From positions 1,054,001-1,118,000 of the forward strand of contig NZ_JAGIOD010000001.1 in NCBI RefSeq assembly GCF_017876545.1: a DNA stretch of 64,000 nucleotides, written 5' to 3'. Position 1 is the stretch's first letter, and every line of letters starts with the position of its first letter. The notes beneath the pieces are model-generated. The model was given only the letters and a program-made list of their open reading frames with translations, searched no databases and had not been told where the DNA came from. This document shows positions 17,585 to 26,120 of the stretch, in pieces. Origin of the DNA: Brachybacterium sacelli. GTDB lineage: Bacteria; Actinomycetota; Actinomycetes; Actinomycetales; Dermabacteraceae. The position numbers and the translations under genes are program-made.

Positions 17585-17604
17585 GCAGGTCAACGTCAAC
17601 CTGC
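17585..17604. promoter_or_regulatory. Inverted repeat between the divergent promoters
   Basis: GCAGGT (17585-17590) and ACCTGC (17599-17604) pair around CAACGTCA. The site lies midway between the two operator-bearing promoters and could bind a second regulator. No family can be assigned. Confidence 0.35.
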
Positions 17605-17627
17605 GTGGCCTTCTCACCCTGTGGACC

Positions 17628-17656
17628 TTGACGGGGTGGAAGGGTAGCGATACCTT
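17628..17656 (+). promoter_or_regulatory. ABC-importer promoter with overlapping operator
   Basis: TTGACG (17628-17633), a 17-nt spacer and TACCTT (17651-17656) form a canonical promoter. The operator GGTAGCGATACC (17643-17654) covers the -10 box and continues into TTTC. The layout mirrors the mannosidase promoter. The predicted leader before the first permease gene is about 210 nt. Confidence 0.75.
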
Positions 17657-17877
17657 TCAGAAGCCTTCGAGGTGGCGGCGCCCCGGGTCCACCCCGAGGG
17701 CCTTCGCAGTCACCCACCTTCGACGACCTCGCCGCACTCCCGTACCCCCGGGGTCGGCACAGCAGAACCGACCCTGCTGACGTCCGGCGACATCGCAGTC
17801 GGCGACCGGACCACGGCATGACTCGACCCGTTGCTCGCGGAAGCCCCGAGACTTCCCGACCGAAGGAGCCAGAACCC

Positions 17878-18891
17878 ATGGAGGATGCTCTCCCGACCGT
17901 CGCGACTTCCCCGCCCGGTGCGGGCACGGGGCGGAGCTCGCCCCGGAGCCGTGACCCCGCACCGAAGTCCTCACCAGGACGTTCAGGGCGCCGCCGGGTC
18001 ACGGGCTATCAGTGGCGCAGCATTCGCGCCGGGCTGCTGTACGTCTCCCCGTGGCTGATCGGGCTGATGGTCTTCATCGTGTACCCGGTGGTCTACTCGA
18101 TCGCGCTGAGCTTCACCCGGTACTCGGGGATGGAGGCGCCCACCTGGGTCGGCATCCAGAACTACATCTCGGCGTTCACCGATCCGCTGGTGCACAAGGC
18201 GGCCTCGAACACCGCGTACTACGCCATCATCGCGATCCCGCTGGGCCTGCTGATCGCGCTCGTGCTCGCCATCGCCATGAACCAGAACGTCCGCGAGGTC
18301 GCCCTGTACCGGACGATCTTCTACGCCCCGTCCCTGATCCCGGCCTTCGCGATGTCGTTCATCTTCATCGTGTTCCTGAACCCGAAGTTCGGCCTGTTCA
18401 ACCAGATCCTGGGGCTCTTCGGCGGGCAGAACGTGAACCTGCTCGGCGACCCGCAGGGTGTGAAGATCGCGATCATCCTGATGGCCCAGTTCGGGGCCGG
18501 GAACGCAGCGCTGATCTTCCTCGCCGGACTGCGGAACGTGCCGAAGACCCTGTACGAGGCGGCCCGCGTTGACGGGGCGAGCCCGCTGCGTCAGTTCTTC
18601 ACCATCACGCTGCCGCTGATCTCCCCGGTGGTGCTGTTCAACCTCATCACCGGGGTCTCCGGCGCGCTGCAGGTCTTCACCGAGGCCTACGTCGTCACCG
18701 ATGGCACCGGCGAACCCGACGCCGGAGCGCTGTTCTACATGATGTACCTCTACCGCAACGCCTTCGGCTTCGCCGAGCTCGGCTACGCCTCCGCGCTGGC
18801 GGTCCTGCTGTTCCTCGTGGGGTTGATCCTCGCCCTGCTGATCTTCTGGCTCTCGCGCCGGCTCGTGAACTACGACGTGGAGGCGAACTGA
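17878..18891 (+). CDS. ABC sugar importer permease (MalF/UgpA type)
   Basis: A 337-residue inner-membrane subunit with six membrane segments after a basic, disordered N-terminus. The cytoplasmic EAA loop that docks the ATPase is EAARVDGASPLRQF...LPLISP. The ATG at 17878 has AAGGAG at 17863-17868; upstream in-frame starts do not. The next permease starts one base after the stop. With the second permease and the lipoprotein it forms a carbohydrate importer. No ATPase gene is present, so a shared MsiK-type ATPase elsewhere is presumed. Substrate is probably mannose-containing oligosaccharides, from the neighbouring GH38. Confidence 0.94.
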   Translation: MEDALPTVATSPPGAGTGRSSPRSRDPAPKSSPGRSGRRRVTGYQWRSIRAGLLYVSPWLIGLMVFIVYPVVYSIALSFTRYSGMEAPTWVGIQNYISAFTDPLVHKAASNTAYYAIIAIPLGLLIALVLAIAMNQNVREVALYRTIFYAPSLIPAFAMSFIFIVFLNPKFGLFNQILGLFGGQNVNLLGDPQGVKIAIILMAQFGAGNAALIFLAGLRNVPKTLYEAARVDGASPLRQFFTITLPLISPVVLFNLITGVSGALQVFTEAYVVTDGTGEPDAGALFYMMYLYRNAFGFAELGYASALAVLLFLVGLILALLIFWLSRRLVNYDVEAN

Positions 18892-18892
18892 C

Positions 18893-19813
18893 ATGGCCAC
18901 GACCCCGCTGACCGACAAGACCTCGCTCCGGGCCCGCGGCCGGGCCGAGCGACAGAGCGAGCTGAACCGGCGCGCGGACGGCACCCGGCGGCCCTGGTGG
19001 TCGAGCACCCTCGCCCGCGTGGTGATGGTCGTGCTGAGCCTGCTCTTCCTGCTGCCCATGTACTGGATGATCGTCTCGGCGCTGAAGTCCGACGAGGAGC
19101 TGGCGCAGTTCCCGCCCACCCTCCTCCCGCAGACGTGGGAGTTCGAGAACTTCCTCCACGCCCTCAACGCGATGCCGTTCCTGCAGTTCTTCCTGAACTC
19201 CTCGATCATCACGGTCAGCGTCGTGATCCTCTCGGTGCTGTCGAACTTCGTGGTCGCCTACGGATTCGCCTGCATCGAGTGGCGCGGGCGCGACACGCTC
19301 TTCTACGTGGTCATCGCGACCCTCTTCCTCCCGTTCCCCGTCACGCTGATCCCCATGTTCGACTTCTGGTCGAGCCTGGACCTGGTCAACACCCTGTTCC
19401 CTCTGATCATCCCGGCGGCCTTCGGGTCCGCGTTCTACACGTTCCTGCTGCGCCAGTTCCTGCTGCAGATCCCCAAGGACATGCTCAACGCCGCCCGGGT
19501 CGACGGCGCGCGGGAGTGGACGATCCTGTGGCGCCTGGTGTTCCCGACCTCCCTGCCCGCGCTGACGACGGTGGCGATCTTCGCGGCGGTCGCTTCCTGG
19601 AACGACTTCATGGGCCCGTTGATCTACCTGCAGGACCAGAGCGTGCAGACGCTCTCGATCGGTCTGCAGGCCTTCCGCTCCGTCAACGCCCAGGACGTCT
19701 CCTTCAACCAGCTGATGGCCGCCTCGTTCCTGGTGATCCTGCCGCTGCTGATCCTCTTCTTCATCTTCCAGCGGTACTTCATCCGCGGCATCACGATCGG
19801 AGGCTTCAAGTGA
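18893..19813 (+). CDS. ABC sugar importer permease (MalG/UgpE type)
   Basis: A 306-residue partner permease with a basic N-terminal tail, a first helix at about residues 41-60 and five further helices. The EAA loop is NAARVDGAREWTILW...FPTSLPA. The ATG at 18893 is one base past the previous stop, and its own stop overlaps the binding-protein start, indicating tight translational coupling in one operon with 17878-18891 and 19810-21183. Confidence 0.94.
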   Translation: MATTPLTDKTSLRARGRAERQSELNRRADGTRRPWWSSTLARVVMVVLSLLFLLPMYWMIVSALKSDEELAQFPPTLLPQTWEFENFLHALNAMPFLQFFLNSSIITVSVVILSVLSNFVVAYGFACIEWRGRDTLFYVVIATLFLPFPVTLIPMFDFWSSLDLVNTLFPLIIPAAFGSAFYTFLLRQFLLQIPKDMLNAARVDGAREWTILWRLVFPTSLPALTTVAIFAAVASWNDFMGPLIYLQDQSVQTLSIGLQAFRSVNAQDVSFNQLMAASFLVILPLLILFFIFQRYFIRGITIGGFK

Positions 19814-21183
19814 TCTCCCGACGACACTTCCTCGGCGGCTCCGCCGCCGCGGCAGGCCTGGCTCTGCCCTCCTGCGCCCGCGTCCCCGCCGACGGGGAGC
19901 ACGTCATCCGCTACTGGGGGATGGGTGCTGCCGACTCCGACAAGGACAAGGCCGTCCGCGAGGCTTTCGTGGGGACCGACGCGGGCAAGGACGCGCAGAT
20001 CTACATCGACCAGGTGCCCTCCAACGGCGCCGGGGACATGAGCTCGATCATCACCGCGGTCCGCGGCAACACGGCTCCGGACCTGTGGTGGATGGGACGC
20101 TTCACCGCCGTCCAGACGGCCTCCATCGGTCTGCTCGAGCCCCTCGACCCGCTGATCGAGAAGTACGAGGACGTCTCCCCGGAGGAGTTCAAGCGCCAGT
20201 GGCTCCAGTTCGCCGTGGACGAGTTGACGTACGAGGGCCAGATCTACGGGCTGCCCACGGACACCGACGCCCGCTCGCTGATGTACAACGAGGACGTCAT
20301 GAAGGAGGCCGGCATCGACCTCGACCTGCTGGACCCCGAGCAGCACGTGATGACCTGGGACGAGCTGCGAGAGGTCGCCCGGACGATCACGAAGACCGAC
20401 GCCCGCGGCAACTACACCCGCTTCGGCTTCGCGCCCTGGCTCGATGAGGGATGGGCCTACACCTGGGGCTTCGGGCTCGGCGCGCAGGCGTACGACAACG
20501 ACACGGCGACGGTCACCCTCGATTCGCCCGAGTGGGAGGCCGTCTACGGCCTCTACGCGGACTGGGCGGAGGAGTTCCCGTACTCGATGGTCGACACCTT
20601 TTTCGCGACGTACCAGCCGCCGAACGCGCCGCCCAGCCAGAGCGCCATGTTCAGCGGCCGGCTGGGGTTGACCACGACGGGCCCGTGGTCCCTCGAGGGC
20701 AACGAGAAGTACGCCCCGGACCTCCCGCTGAAGTTCACCTGGCTGCCCGTCAGCGAGGCGGGCGCCGAGACGTACACCTGGTCCGGCGGCTTCTCCCTGG
20801 CGATCCCGAAGGGCGCCCACATCACCCGGACGCTCTGGGAGTACATCAAGTTCCATGCCGGGTTCGAGGGGCAGTCGATCATCCAGCCCTCGATGGGCAA
20901 CCTTCCCACCAACCTGCGCGCGATCGAGGAGAAGAAGTACAACCCGGCGGCGGAGATCTTCCGGCAGATGCTCCCGACGTCGATCGCCCGACCGCCGGTC
21001 CCGGCGGGACAGGCCATCTGGGACACCCTCGATCGCACCCGCGCGGCGGTGCCGATCGGCTCGGAGACGCCCGCGGAGGCGGTAGCGATCAACCAGGCCT
21101 ACGTCAAGCCCAAGATGGACCTGTTCCCCGGCTACACGATGCCGGAGACCTACGGGCAGCCCAATGAGATCCCCGGCGGCTGA
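19810..21183 (+). CDS. Sugar ABC transporter substrate-binding lipoprotein, Tat signal
   Basis: A 457-residue extracellular solute-binding protein of the sugar (family 1) type. The N-terminus ISRRHFLGGSAAAAG is a twin-arginine signal, and LPSC provides a lipobox cysteine, so it should be exported folded and lipid-anchored. The PDLWWMGRF, LPTDTDARSLMYN and TWDELREVA blocks are typical. Translation starts at the GTG at 19810, overlapping the permease TGA by four bases; a longer in-frame reading runs through the permease gene and is an artefact. It supplies substrate to the two permeases upstream. Confidence 0.92.
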   Translation: MISRRHFLGGSAAAAGLALPSCARVPADGEHVIRYWGMGAADSDKDKAVREAFVGTDAGKDAQIYIDQVPSNGAGDMSSIITAVRGNTAPDLWWMGRFTAVQTASIGLLEPLDPLIEKYEDVSPEEFKRQWLQFAVDELTYEGQIYGLPTDTDARSLMYNEDVMKEAGIDLDLLDPEQHVMTWDELREVARTITKTDARGNYTRFGFAPWLDEGWAYTWGFGLGAQAYDNDTATVTLDSPEWEAVYGLYADWAEEFPYSMVDTFFATYQPPNAPPSQSAMFSGRLGLTTTGPWSLEGNEKYAPDLPLKFTWLPVSEAGAETYTWSGGFSLAIPKGAHITRTLWEYIKFHAGFEGQSIIQPSMGNLPTNLRAIEEKKYNPAAEIFRQMLPTSIARPPVPAGQAIWDTLDRTRAAVPIGSETPAEAVAINQAYVKPKMDLFPGYTMPETYGQPNEIPGG

Positions 21184-21259
21184 GCCCCACGAGCCCCATG
21201 AGCCCGACGACGCGCGGGCGCAGCGCCGACATCATGACCCACCCCCGGAAGGACCCACC

Positions 21260-21985
21260 ATGACGAATGCTCCGACGCACCGCGCCGGGAAGCCCCCTGT
21301 CCTGCTGATCGATGCGGGCGGTGTGCTGCTGCTGAACAACCATGAGCTGCTCCTCCCGCTCCTCGCGGAGTACAGCGGACTCCGCACCCCCGAGGACTAT
21401 CAGCGGGTGCACTTCGCGTGCCACAACAGCACCTTCTCCGGAGTCCGGCCCGACGGTGACTACTACCGCCGCTTCGGCGAGGTCGCCGGTGTCGCCGATG
21501 ACGAGCTCGAGGAGTTCACCGAGGCCTTCCGCGCGCTCTCGCACACCCGGAACATGTGCCATCTGGCGCACCCGCCGGCGCGCCGCCTCCTGGGCCTGGT
21601 GCGGGCCGCGGGCATCGCGACCGTCGTGGTCTCCCAGGCCGACGGCACCGCGGCACAGCTCCTGCGGGAGGCCGAGATGTGCCAGATCGGCGAAGGGCCG
21701 GGCGTCGAGGTCGACGGGATCGTGGACAGCGAGCTCGTCGGGTTCGACAAGCCGGACCCCGAGATCTTCCGCTGCGCCCTGGATCTGGTGGGGGCGAGCC
21801 CGGGGCAGGCCGTCCACCTCGGCGACACGGTCCCCGCCGACGTCCGCGGAGCGCAGGCGGCGGGGATCCGCCCCGTCCACTACGACCCCTTCGGCGACTG
21901 CGAGGACCTCGCGGACGACCACGAGCACGTCCGACGCCTGGAGCAGACCTGCGACCTGCTCCTGCAGCACCAGCAGGCGCGCTGA
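21260..21985 (+). CDS. HAD-superfamily hydrolase
   Basis: A 241-residue haloacid dehalogenase-fold protein, probably a sugar-phosphate phosphatase given its place in the mannoside cluster. Motif I is LLIDAGGVLL: the nucleophile Asp is present but the second Asp of DxD is Gly, as in some HAD subfamilies. The motif III lysine lies in GFDKPDPEIF and motif IV is HLGDTVPADVRGA. The ATG at 21260 follows GGAAGGA at 21247-21253. It lies 76 nt after the ABC operon and is probably co-transcribed. It converges with the ROK gene. Confidence 0.85.
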   Translation: MTNAPTHRAGKPPVLLIDAGGVLLLNNHELLLPLLAEYSGLRTPEDYQRVHFACHNSTFSGVRPDGDYYRRFGEVAGVADDELEEFTEAFRALSHTRNMCHLAHPPARRLLGLVRAAGIATVVVSQADGTAAQLLREAEMCQIGEGPGVEVDGIVDSELVGFDKPDPEIFRCALDLVGASPGQAVHLGDTVPADVRGAQAAGIRPVHYDPFGDCEDLADDHEHVRRLEQTCDLLLQHQQAR

Positions 21986-22000
21986 TCGCGCCCGGGGCCC

Positions 22001-22894
22001 TCACCGCGCCGAGGTGCCGATCAGCGCTCCGATCAGGCTCGCCCGCTCGGCGCCCAGCGCCCCCTGGACCACGGGCGGCGCCGCCGTCATCAAGGAGGTG
22101 AGCTGCGCGTGCAGCGGGGGGAAGAGCAGATCCGCCGAGGCGGCCATGGATCCGCCGATCACGAGCCGCTCGGCCCGGAAGGCGCGCAGCCAGGGCGCGA
22201 GGGCGGTGCCGAGCACCTCCATGCCGGCGGTGAGGATCTCGGCGGCGTCCCGGTGGCCGCGACGGGCGAGCTCGGCGATCTCCGCCACGTCGACCGTGCG
22301 TCCCGCCCGGTCACGGAACGCTCCGATCAGCGCGCGGCGGGAGACGTGCTCCTCGAGCGGGGCGCCGTCCACCTCGACCGTGTGGAGATTGCCGTCCGCG
22401 GGCACCTCCGTGCCGGTGGTGAGGCAGCGGCCTCGGTCGATGAACGCGCTGCCGATCCCGGTGCCGAGGGTCATCGAGACGCATCGGCGCGCGCGACCAC
22501 CCGCCCCGGCCGCCCATTCGCCCAGGCCGAAGGCCTCGGCGTCGTTGACGAACCGCAGCGTGCCGGGATCCCGGTCCCAGCGCGAGGCGAGCTCCTCCCG
22601 CACGTCCACGGCGCGCAGGCGGGCGAACTTCTCGACGCCCTCGAAATCGCCGATGCCGCGGGAGTAGTCGAACGGGCCGGGGACGGCGATCGCGATCCGG
22701 GTGGTGTCCAGGTGCCGCTCGCGGACGCAGCCGGCGATCTGGTCCAGCACCTGGTGCGCCGGGGCGTCGGCGTCGAGAGGGCGGCGCTGCTCGTCGCGGA
22801 TCCGCAGCTCGGTGTCCACGATGGCGGCAGAGACGTGGGTGCCGCCGATGTCCACGGCCGTGACGGTGGGCGATCTCCGGTGGTCGCGATGCAT
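22001..22894 (-). CDS. ROK-family sugar kinase
   Basis: A 297-residue protein of the ROK family without a DNA-binding domain, hence a kinase (glucose, mannose or fructose type) rather than a regulator. VDIGGTHVSAA is the ATP phosphate-binding loop, FVNDAEAFGLGE carries the catalytic Asp, and LGTGIGSAF follows. The usual zinc-binding GH...CxCGxxGC cluster is missing, replaced by NLHTVEVDGAPLEEH, as in zinc-free branches such as polyphosphate glucokinases. The ATG at 22894 has GAGGA 7 nt upstream. It would make mannose 6-phosphate for the adjacent isomerases. A GGTAACGTTACC site lies 47 bp upstream. Confidence 0.88.
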   Translation of the reverse strand: MHRDHRRSPTVTAVDIGGTHVSAAIVDTELRIRDEQRRPLDADAPAHQVLDQIAGCVRERHLDTTRIAIAVPGPFDYSRGIGDFEGVEKFARLRAVDVREELASRWDRDPGTLRFVNDAEAFGLGEWAAGAGGRARRCVSMTLGTGIGSAFIDRGRCLTTGTEVPADGNLHTVEVDGAPLEEHVSRRALIGAFRDRAGRTVDVAEIAELARRGHRDAAEILTAGMEVLGTALAPWLRAFRAERLVIGGSMAASADLLFPPLHAQLTSLMTAAPPVVQGALGAERASLIGALIGTSAR

Positions 22895-22940
22895 GTGCTC
22901 ATCCTCGAGGGCTCGGCGCCGGGGTGCAATGACGATCTCT

Positions 22941-22952
22941 GGTAACGTTACC
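22941..22952. promoter_or_regulatory. Perfect GGTAACGTTACC operator, ROK/isomerase intergenic
   Basis: A perfect 12-bp palindrome with the central CG typical of LacI-family operators. It lies in the 158-bp divergent region between the ROK kinase and isomerase-like genes and matches the sites at 17499 and 17643. Confidence 0.7.
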
Positions 22953-23037
22953 AAGCAACACGCATCAGATGCACCCTGTTGAACTGCATCTCCTCAACTT
23001 AGCTGCGAGATGAGCTCTCAGGTGCGGGATTCGGAAA

Positions 23038-23049
23038 GGTACCGATAAC
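23038..23049. promoter_or_regulatory. Operator-like GGTACCGATAAC just upstream of the isomerase-like gene
   Basis: It matches the GGTAnCGnTAnC consensus, and its complement continues into TTTCC, the same flank as the two promoter operators. It ends 3 bp before the ATG at 23053, so binding could block initiation or translation of that gene. Confidence 0.6.
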
Positions 23050-23052
23050 GCG

Positions 23053-24840
23053 ATGGGTACGAGCACGATGCAGGTCCCCGCCAGCGCGGCGCACCGCAAC
23101 TACGACAAGCGCCCCGTGATGGACGTCCCCGGCGATCACCCGGCCTGGAGCGGACGCGAGGCCTGGACGGCGATCACCGCGCACGCGGCCGGCGGCACGA
23201 TCGTCGTCGACGCCTACCCGGCCAGTGACGTGCAGGCGCTCGGTGCGGTGGCCCACGAGGCCCTGCCTCGCGCCGAGGTCATCGACGTCGAGCGGGAGGC
23301 CGCGCTCGACCCGGACCGGATCCAGTCCCTGCTCGAGCGGAACCTCACCGCCGATCGGGTCTTCGGGCTCGTCTCCCACCACCGCCTCGAGGAGTTCTAC
23401 GACGCATCCCGCCTGCGCGCGCTCGCCGAACGGGTCTCCTCCGCCGAGCACCAGTGCGTGCTCGTGGGGTGGGGGGCGTCGCTGGTCCCGCTGGCGCCCT
23501 CGGCCCTCGTTCTGGCGGATCTCGCGCGCGCAGAGATCCAGCGTCGATACCGTGCCGGCGCGGGCAACTGGCGTGCGGACAACGGCGACCAGGATGCACT
23601 GGCGAAGTTCAAGCGCGGCTACTTCGTCGAATGGCGCGTGGCCGACCGGCACAAGACCGGTCTGCTCGAGCGCGCCGACTTCGTGCTCGACGCCAACGGT
23701 CCGCTCGAGACAGCACCCATGACCACCGGTGACGCGCTGCGCGAGGGGCTCCGCTCTGCGGTGCATCGCCCCTTCCGTCTGGCGCCCTTCTTCGACCCCG
23801 GGGTCTGGGGCGGTCAGTGGATGAAGGAGGTGTGCGGTCTCGACCCGGAGCAGGACAACTACGCCTGGTGCTTCGACTGCGTGCCGGAGGAGAACAGTCT
23901 GCTGCTGGCCGTCGGCGACCAGGTCCTCGAGATCCCGGCGATCGATCTCGTCCTCTCGCATCCGCGCGAGCTGCTCGGGGAGCGCACCTTCGCCCGCTTC
24001 GGCGCCGAGTTCCCGATCCGCTTCGACTTCCTGGACACGATGGACGGCGGCAATCTCTCCCTCCAGGTCCACCCGCTGACCGAGTACATCAAAGAGACCT
24101 TCGGGATGACGTTCACGCAGGACGAGAGCTACTACCTGCTCGACGCCGCCGAGGACGCGAGGGTCTACCTCGGGCTCCGCACGGACGCCGACCCGGAGGA
24201 GATGGTCTCCCGGCTGCGCAGCGCCGATGCCGGGGAGAGCTCCTTCCCCGCGGAGCGGTTCGTCAACACCTTCCCCGCGAGGAAGCATGACCACTTCGCG
24301 ATCCCGGCCGGGACCGTGCACGCCTCCGGGGCCGGGTCGATGGTCCTCGAGATCTCGGCGACCCCGTACATCTTCACCTTCAAGATGTGGGACTGGGGCC
24401 GCGTCGGCCTCGACGGCGCACCCCGACCGATCCACCTCGAGCACGCCCTCGCGTCGGTCCAGTGGGATCGCGACACCGAGTGGACGAGGCAGCAGCTGGT
24501 CGACCGCGTCGTGCCGATCGCGGAGGGGCCGGGATGGCGCGAGGAGCGCACCGGCCTGCACGAGCTGGAGTTCATCGAGGTGCGACGGCACTGGTTCACC
24601 GACGCCGTGGACCATGACACCGAGGGGACGGTCAACGTGCTCAACCTGGTCGAAGGACCGGAGGCGGTCGTCGAGAGCCCGCACGGCGCCTTCGCGCCCT
24701 TCGTCGTGCACTACGCGGAGACCTTCATCGTCCCGGCCGAGGTGGGGGCCTATCGGATCCGTCCCCACGGCGTCGGGGAGGGCGTGCAGCACGCGACGGT
24801 GAAGGCGTTCGTCGACGGCACCGCCGCCAGAGCCTCCTAA
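23053..24840 (+). CDS. Long class I mannose-6-phosphate isomerase-like protein
   Basis: A 595-residue protein. Roughly the first 225 residues look like a P-loop/uridine-kinase-like domain without a clear Walker motif (ADLARAEIQRRYRAG, GYFVEWRVADRH). The rest is a cupin isomerase domain with the zinc motif SLQVHP (Gln338, His340) and IPAGTVHASG (His423). Such long isomerase relatives occur beside ordinary ManA proteins; the true substrate may be another phosphorylated or free hexose. No ribosome site precedes the ATG at 23053, and an ATG at 23068 is an alternative. The operator at 23038 abuts the start. Its stop overlaps the manA start by one base. Confidence 0.82.
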   Translation: MGTSTMQVPASAAHRNYDKRPVMDVPGDHPAWSGREAWTAITAHAAGGTIVVDAYPASDVQALGAVAHEALPRAEVIDVEREAALDPDRIQSLLERNLTADRVFGLVSHHRLEEFYDASRLRALAERVSSAEHQCVLVGWGASLVPLAPSALVLADLARAEIQRRYRAGAGNWRADNGDQDALAKFKRGYFVEWRVADRHKTGLLERADFVLDANGPLETAPMTTGDALREGLRSAVHRPFRLAPFFDPGVWGGQWMKEVCGLDPEQDNYAWCFDCVPEENSLLLAVGDQVLEIPAIDLVLSHPRELLGERTFARFGAEFPIRFDFLDTMDGGNLSLQVHPLTEYIKETFGMTFTQDESYYLLDAAEDARVYLGLRTDADPEEMVSRLRSADAGESSFPAERFVNTFPARKHDHFAIPAGTVHASGAGSMVLEISATPYIFTFKMWDWGRVGLDGAPRPIHLEHALASVQWDRDTEWTRQQLVDRVVPIAEGPGWREERTGLHELEFIEVRRHWFTDAVDHDTEGTVNVLNLVEGPEAVVESPHGAFAPFVVHYAETFIVPAEVGAYRIRPHGVGEGVQHATVKAFVDGTAARAS

Positions 24841-26120
24841 TGCTGCTGGAGATCACCAACGACCCCCGGCCGTACGCCTGGGGCTCCCGCTCGAAGATGG
24901 CGGAGTTCCTCGGCCGCTGCCCCAGCGGGGAACCCGAGGCGGAGCTCTGGCTCGGAGCGCACCCACTGTGCCCCAGCCACATCGTGGTGCCGGATGCGGC
25001 CGACCGCCATGAGAGCCTCGACGCCCTGATCGCCGCGGACCCGGTGCGCACCCTCGGTGAGGACCGGGCCTCGGACCAGCTGCCGTTCCTGATGAAGGTC
25101 CTGGCCGTCGAGGAGCCGCTGTCGCTCCAGGTCCACCCCGATGCCGACCAGGCCGCGCGAGGGTACGCGGTGGAGAGCCGCCGCGGCGTCCCGAGCACGA
25201 GCGCCACCAGGACCTACAAGGACCCGCGGCACAAGCCGGAGCTCGCCCTCGCCCTCGAGGCGCCCTTCGAGACCCTGGTGGGGCTGAAGCCGAGCGCCCG
25301 GAGACGACTGATGTTGCAGGAGCTGATCACCCGGGCCGCCCATCGCCCGCGCGCCCAGCAGGTGCTCACCCGCTGGGCCCGCTCGCTGGAGGGGGCGTGC
25401 GGGGACCGGCTGCGTTGCCTCGTGGGTGATCTCCTGGACGCCGGCAGCGCGGAGCTGGTCGAGGCCGTGACCGAGGCCGTCGAGTCGGCGATCCCGATCG
25501 AGGGTGCCGACCCGTCGCTGCAGGACGACCTCCGCGCCCTCGCGCGCCTCGTGACGGTGCGCCCCGGGGACCCCGGGATCCTCGCCGCCGTGCTCCTGAA
25601 CACCCTGAGCCTGCGCGAGGACGAGGCGGCGTACGTCCCTCCGGGGGCGCTCCATGCACATCTCGGGGGACTCGCCGTCGAGGTCATGGCCGCCTCGGAC
25701 AACGTCGTGCGCGGAGGGCTGACGGACAAGCACGTCGACGCGCGTGAGCTGGAGCGGATCGTCTGCGCGGATCCGCTGGAGGACCCGACCTGCCGGCCCG
25801 ATCGGTCGCAGCCCGACGTCGCGGTCTACCGTCCCCGGGAACCGGACTTCGAGCTGCACCTGGTCACCGCCCCGTCACCCGCGGCCGCGCCCTCCACCGG
25901 GCAGGGACGGGAGCGGGAGGGGACCGTGGTCGATCTCCGGGGACCGGCGATCGCCCTCGCGCTCGACGGTGCCCCCCGGCTGCGGGGAAGGACGCAGCAG
26001 CTCGAGCTGCGGCGGGGCCGGGCACTGTTCATCGCGGCCGACGAGCCGGCGTTGACCGTCTCGGGTCACGGCAGGGTCGCCCTGGCGATGGCCGGGGACA
26101 TGCGCCTCAGGCGCGGGTGA
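24840..26120 (+). CDS. manA: Mannose-6-phosphate isomerase, class I
   Basis: Converts mannose 6-phosphate to fructose 6-phosphate, joining mannose use to glycolysis. Its 426 residues include the zinc ligands in LSLQVHP (Gln97, His99), Glu134 in HKPELALAL and the PPGALHAHLGG loop, then the family block VRGGLTDKHVD. The start at 24840 shares its A with the upstream TAA, giving translational coupling to the long isomerase-like gene. It converges with the ATP-grasp gene, overlapping 14 bp tail to tail. Confidence 0.95.
   Translation: MLLEITNDPRPYAWGSRSKMAEFLGRCPSGEPEAELWLGAHPLCPSHIVVPDAADRHESLDALIAADPVRTLGEDRASDQLPFLMKVLAVEEPLSLQVHPDADQAARGYAVESRRGVPSTSATRTYKDPRHKPELALALEAPFETLVGLKPSARRRLMLQELITRAAHRPRAQQVLTRWARSLEGACGDRLRCLVGDLLDAGSAELVEAVTEAVESAIPIEGADPSLQDDLRALARLVTVRPGDPGILAAVLLNTLSLREDEAAYVPPGALHAHLGGLAVEVMAASDNVVRGGLTDKHVDARELERIVCADPLEDPTCRPDRSQPDVAVYRPREPDFELHLVTAPSPAAAPSTGQGREREGTVVDLRGPAIALALDGAPRLRGRTQQLELRRGRALFIAADEPALTVSGHGRVALAMAGDMRLRRG

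Noticed and set aside
18997..19809. N-terminal extension of the binding-protein frame through the permease gene
   Set aside because: The Tat signal begins at the GTG at 19810; upstream codons are an out-of-frame reading of the permease.
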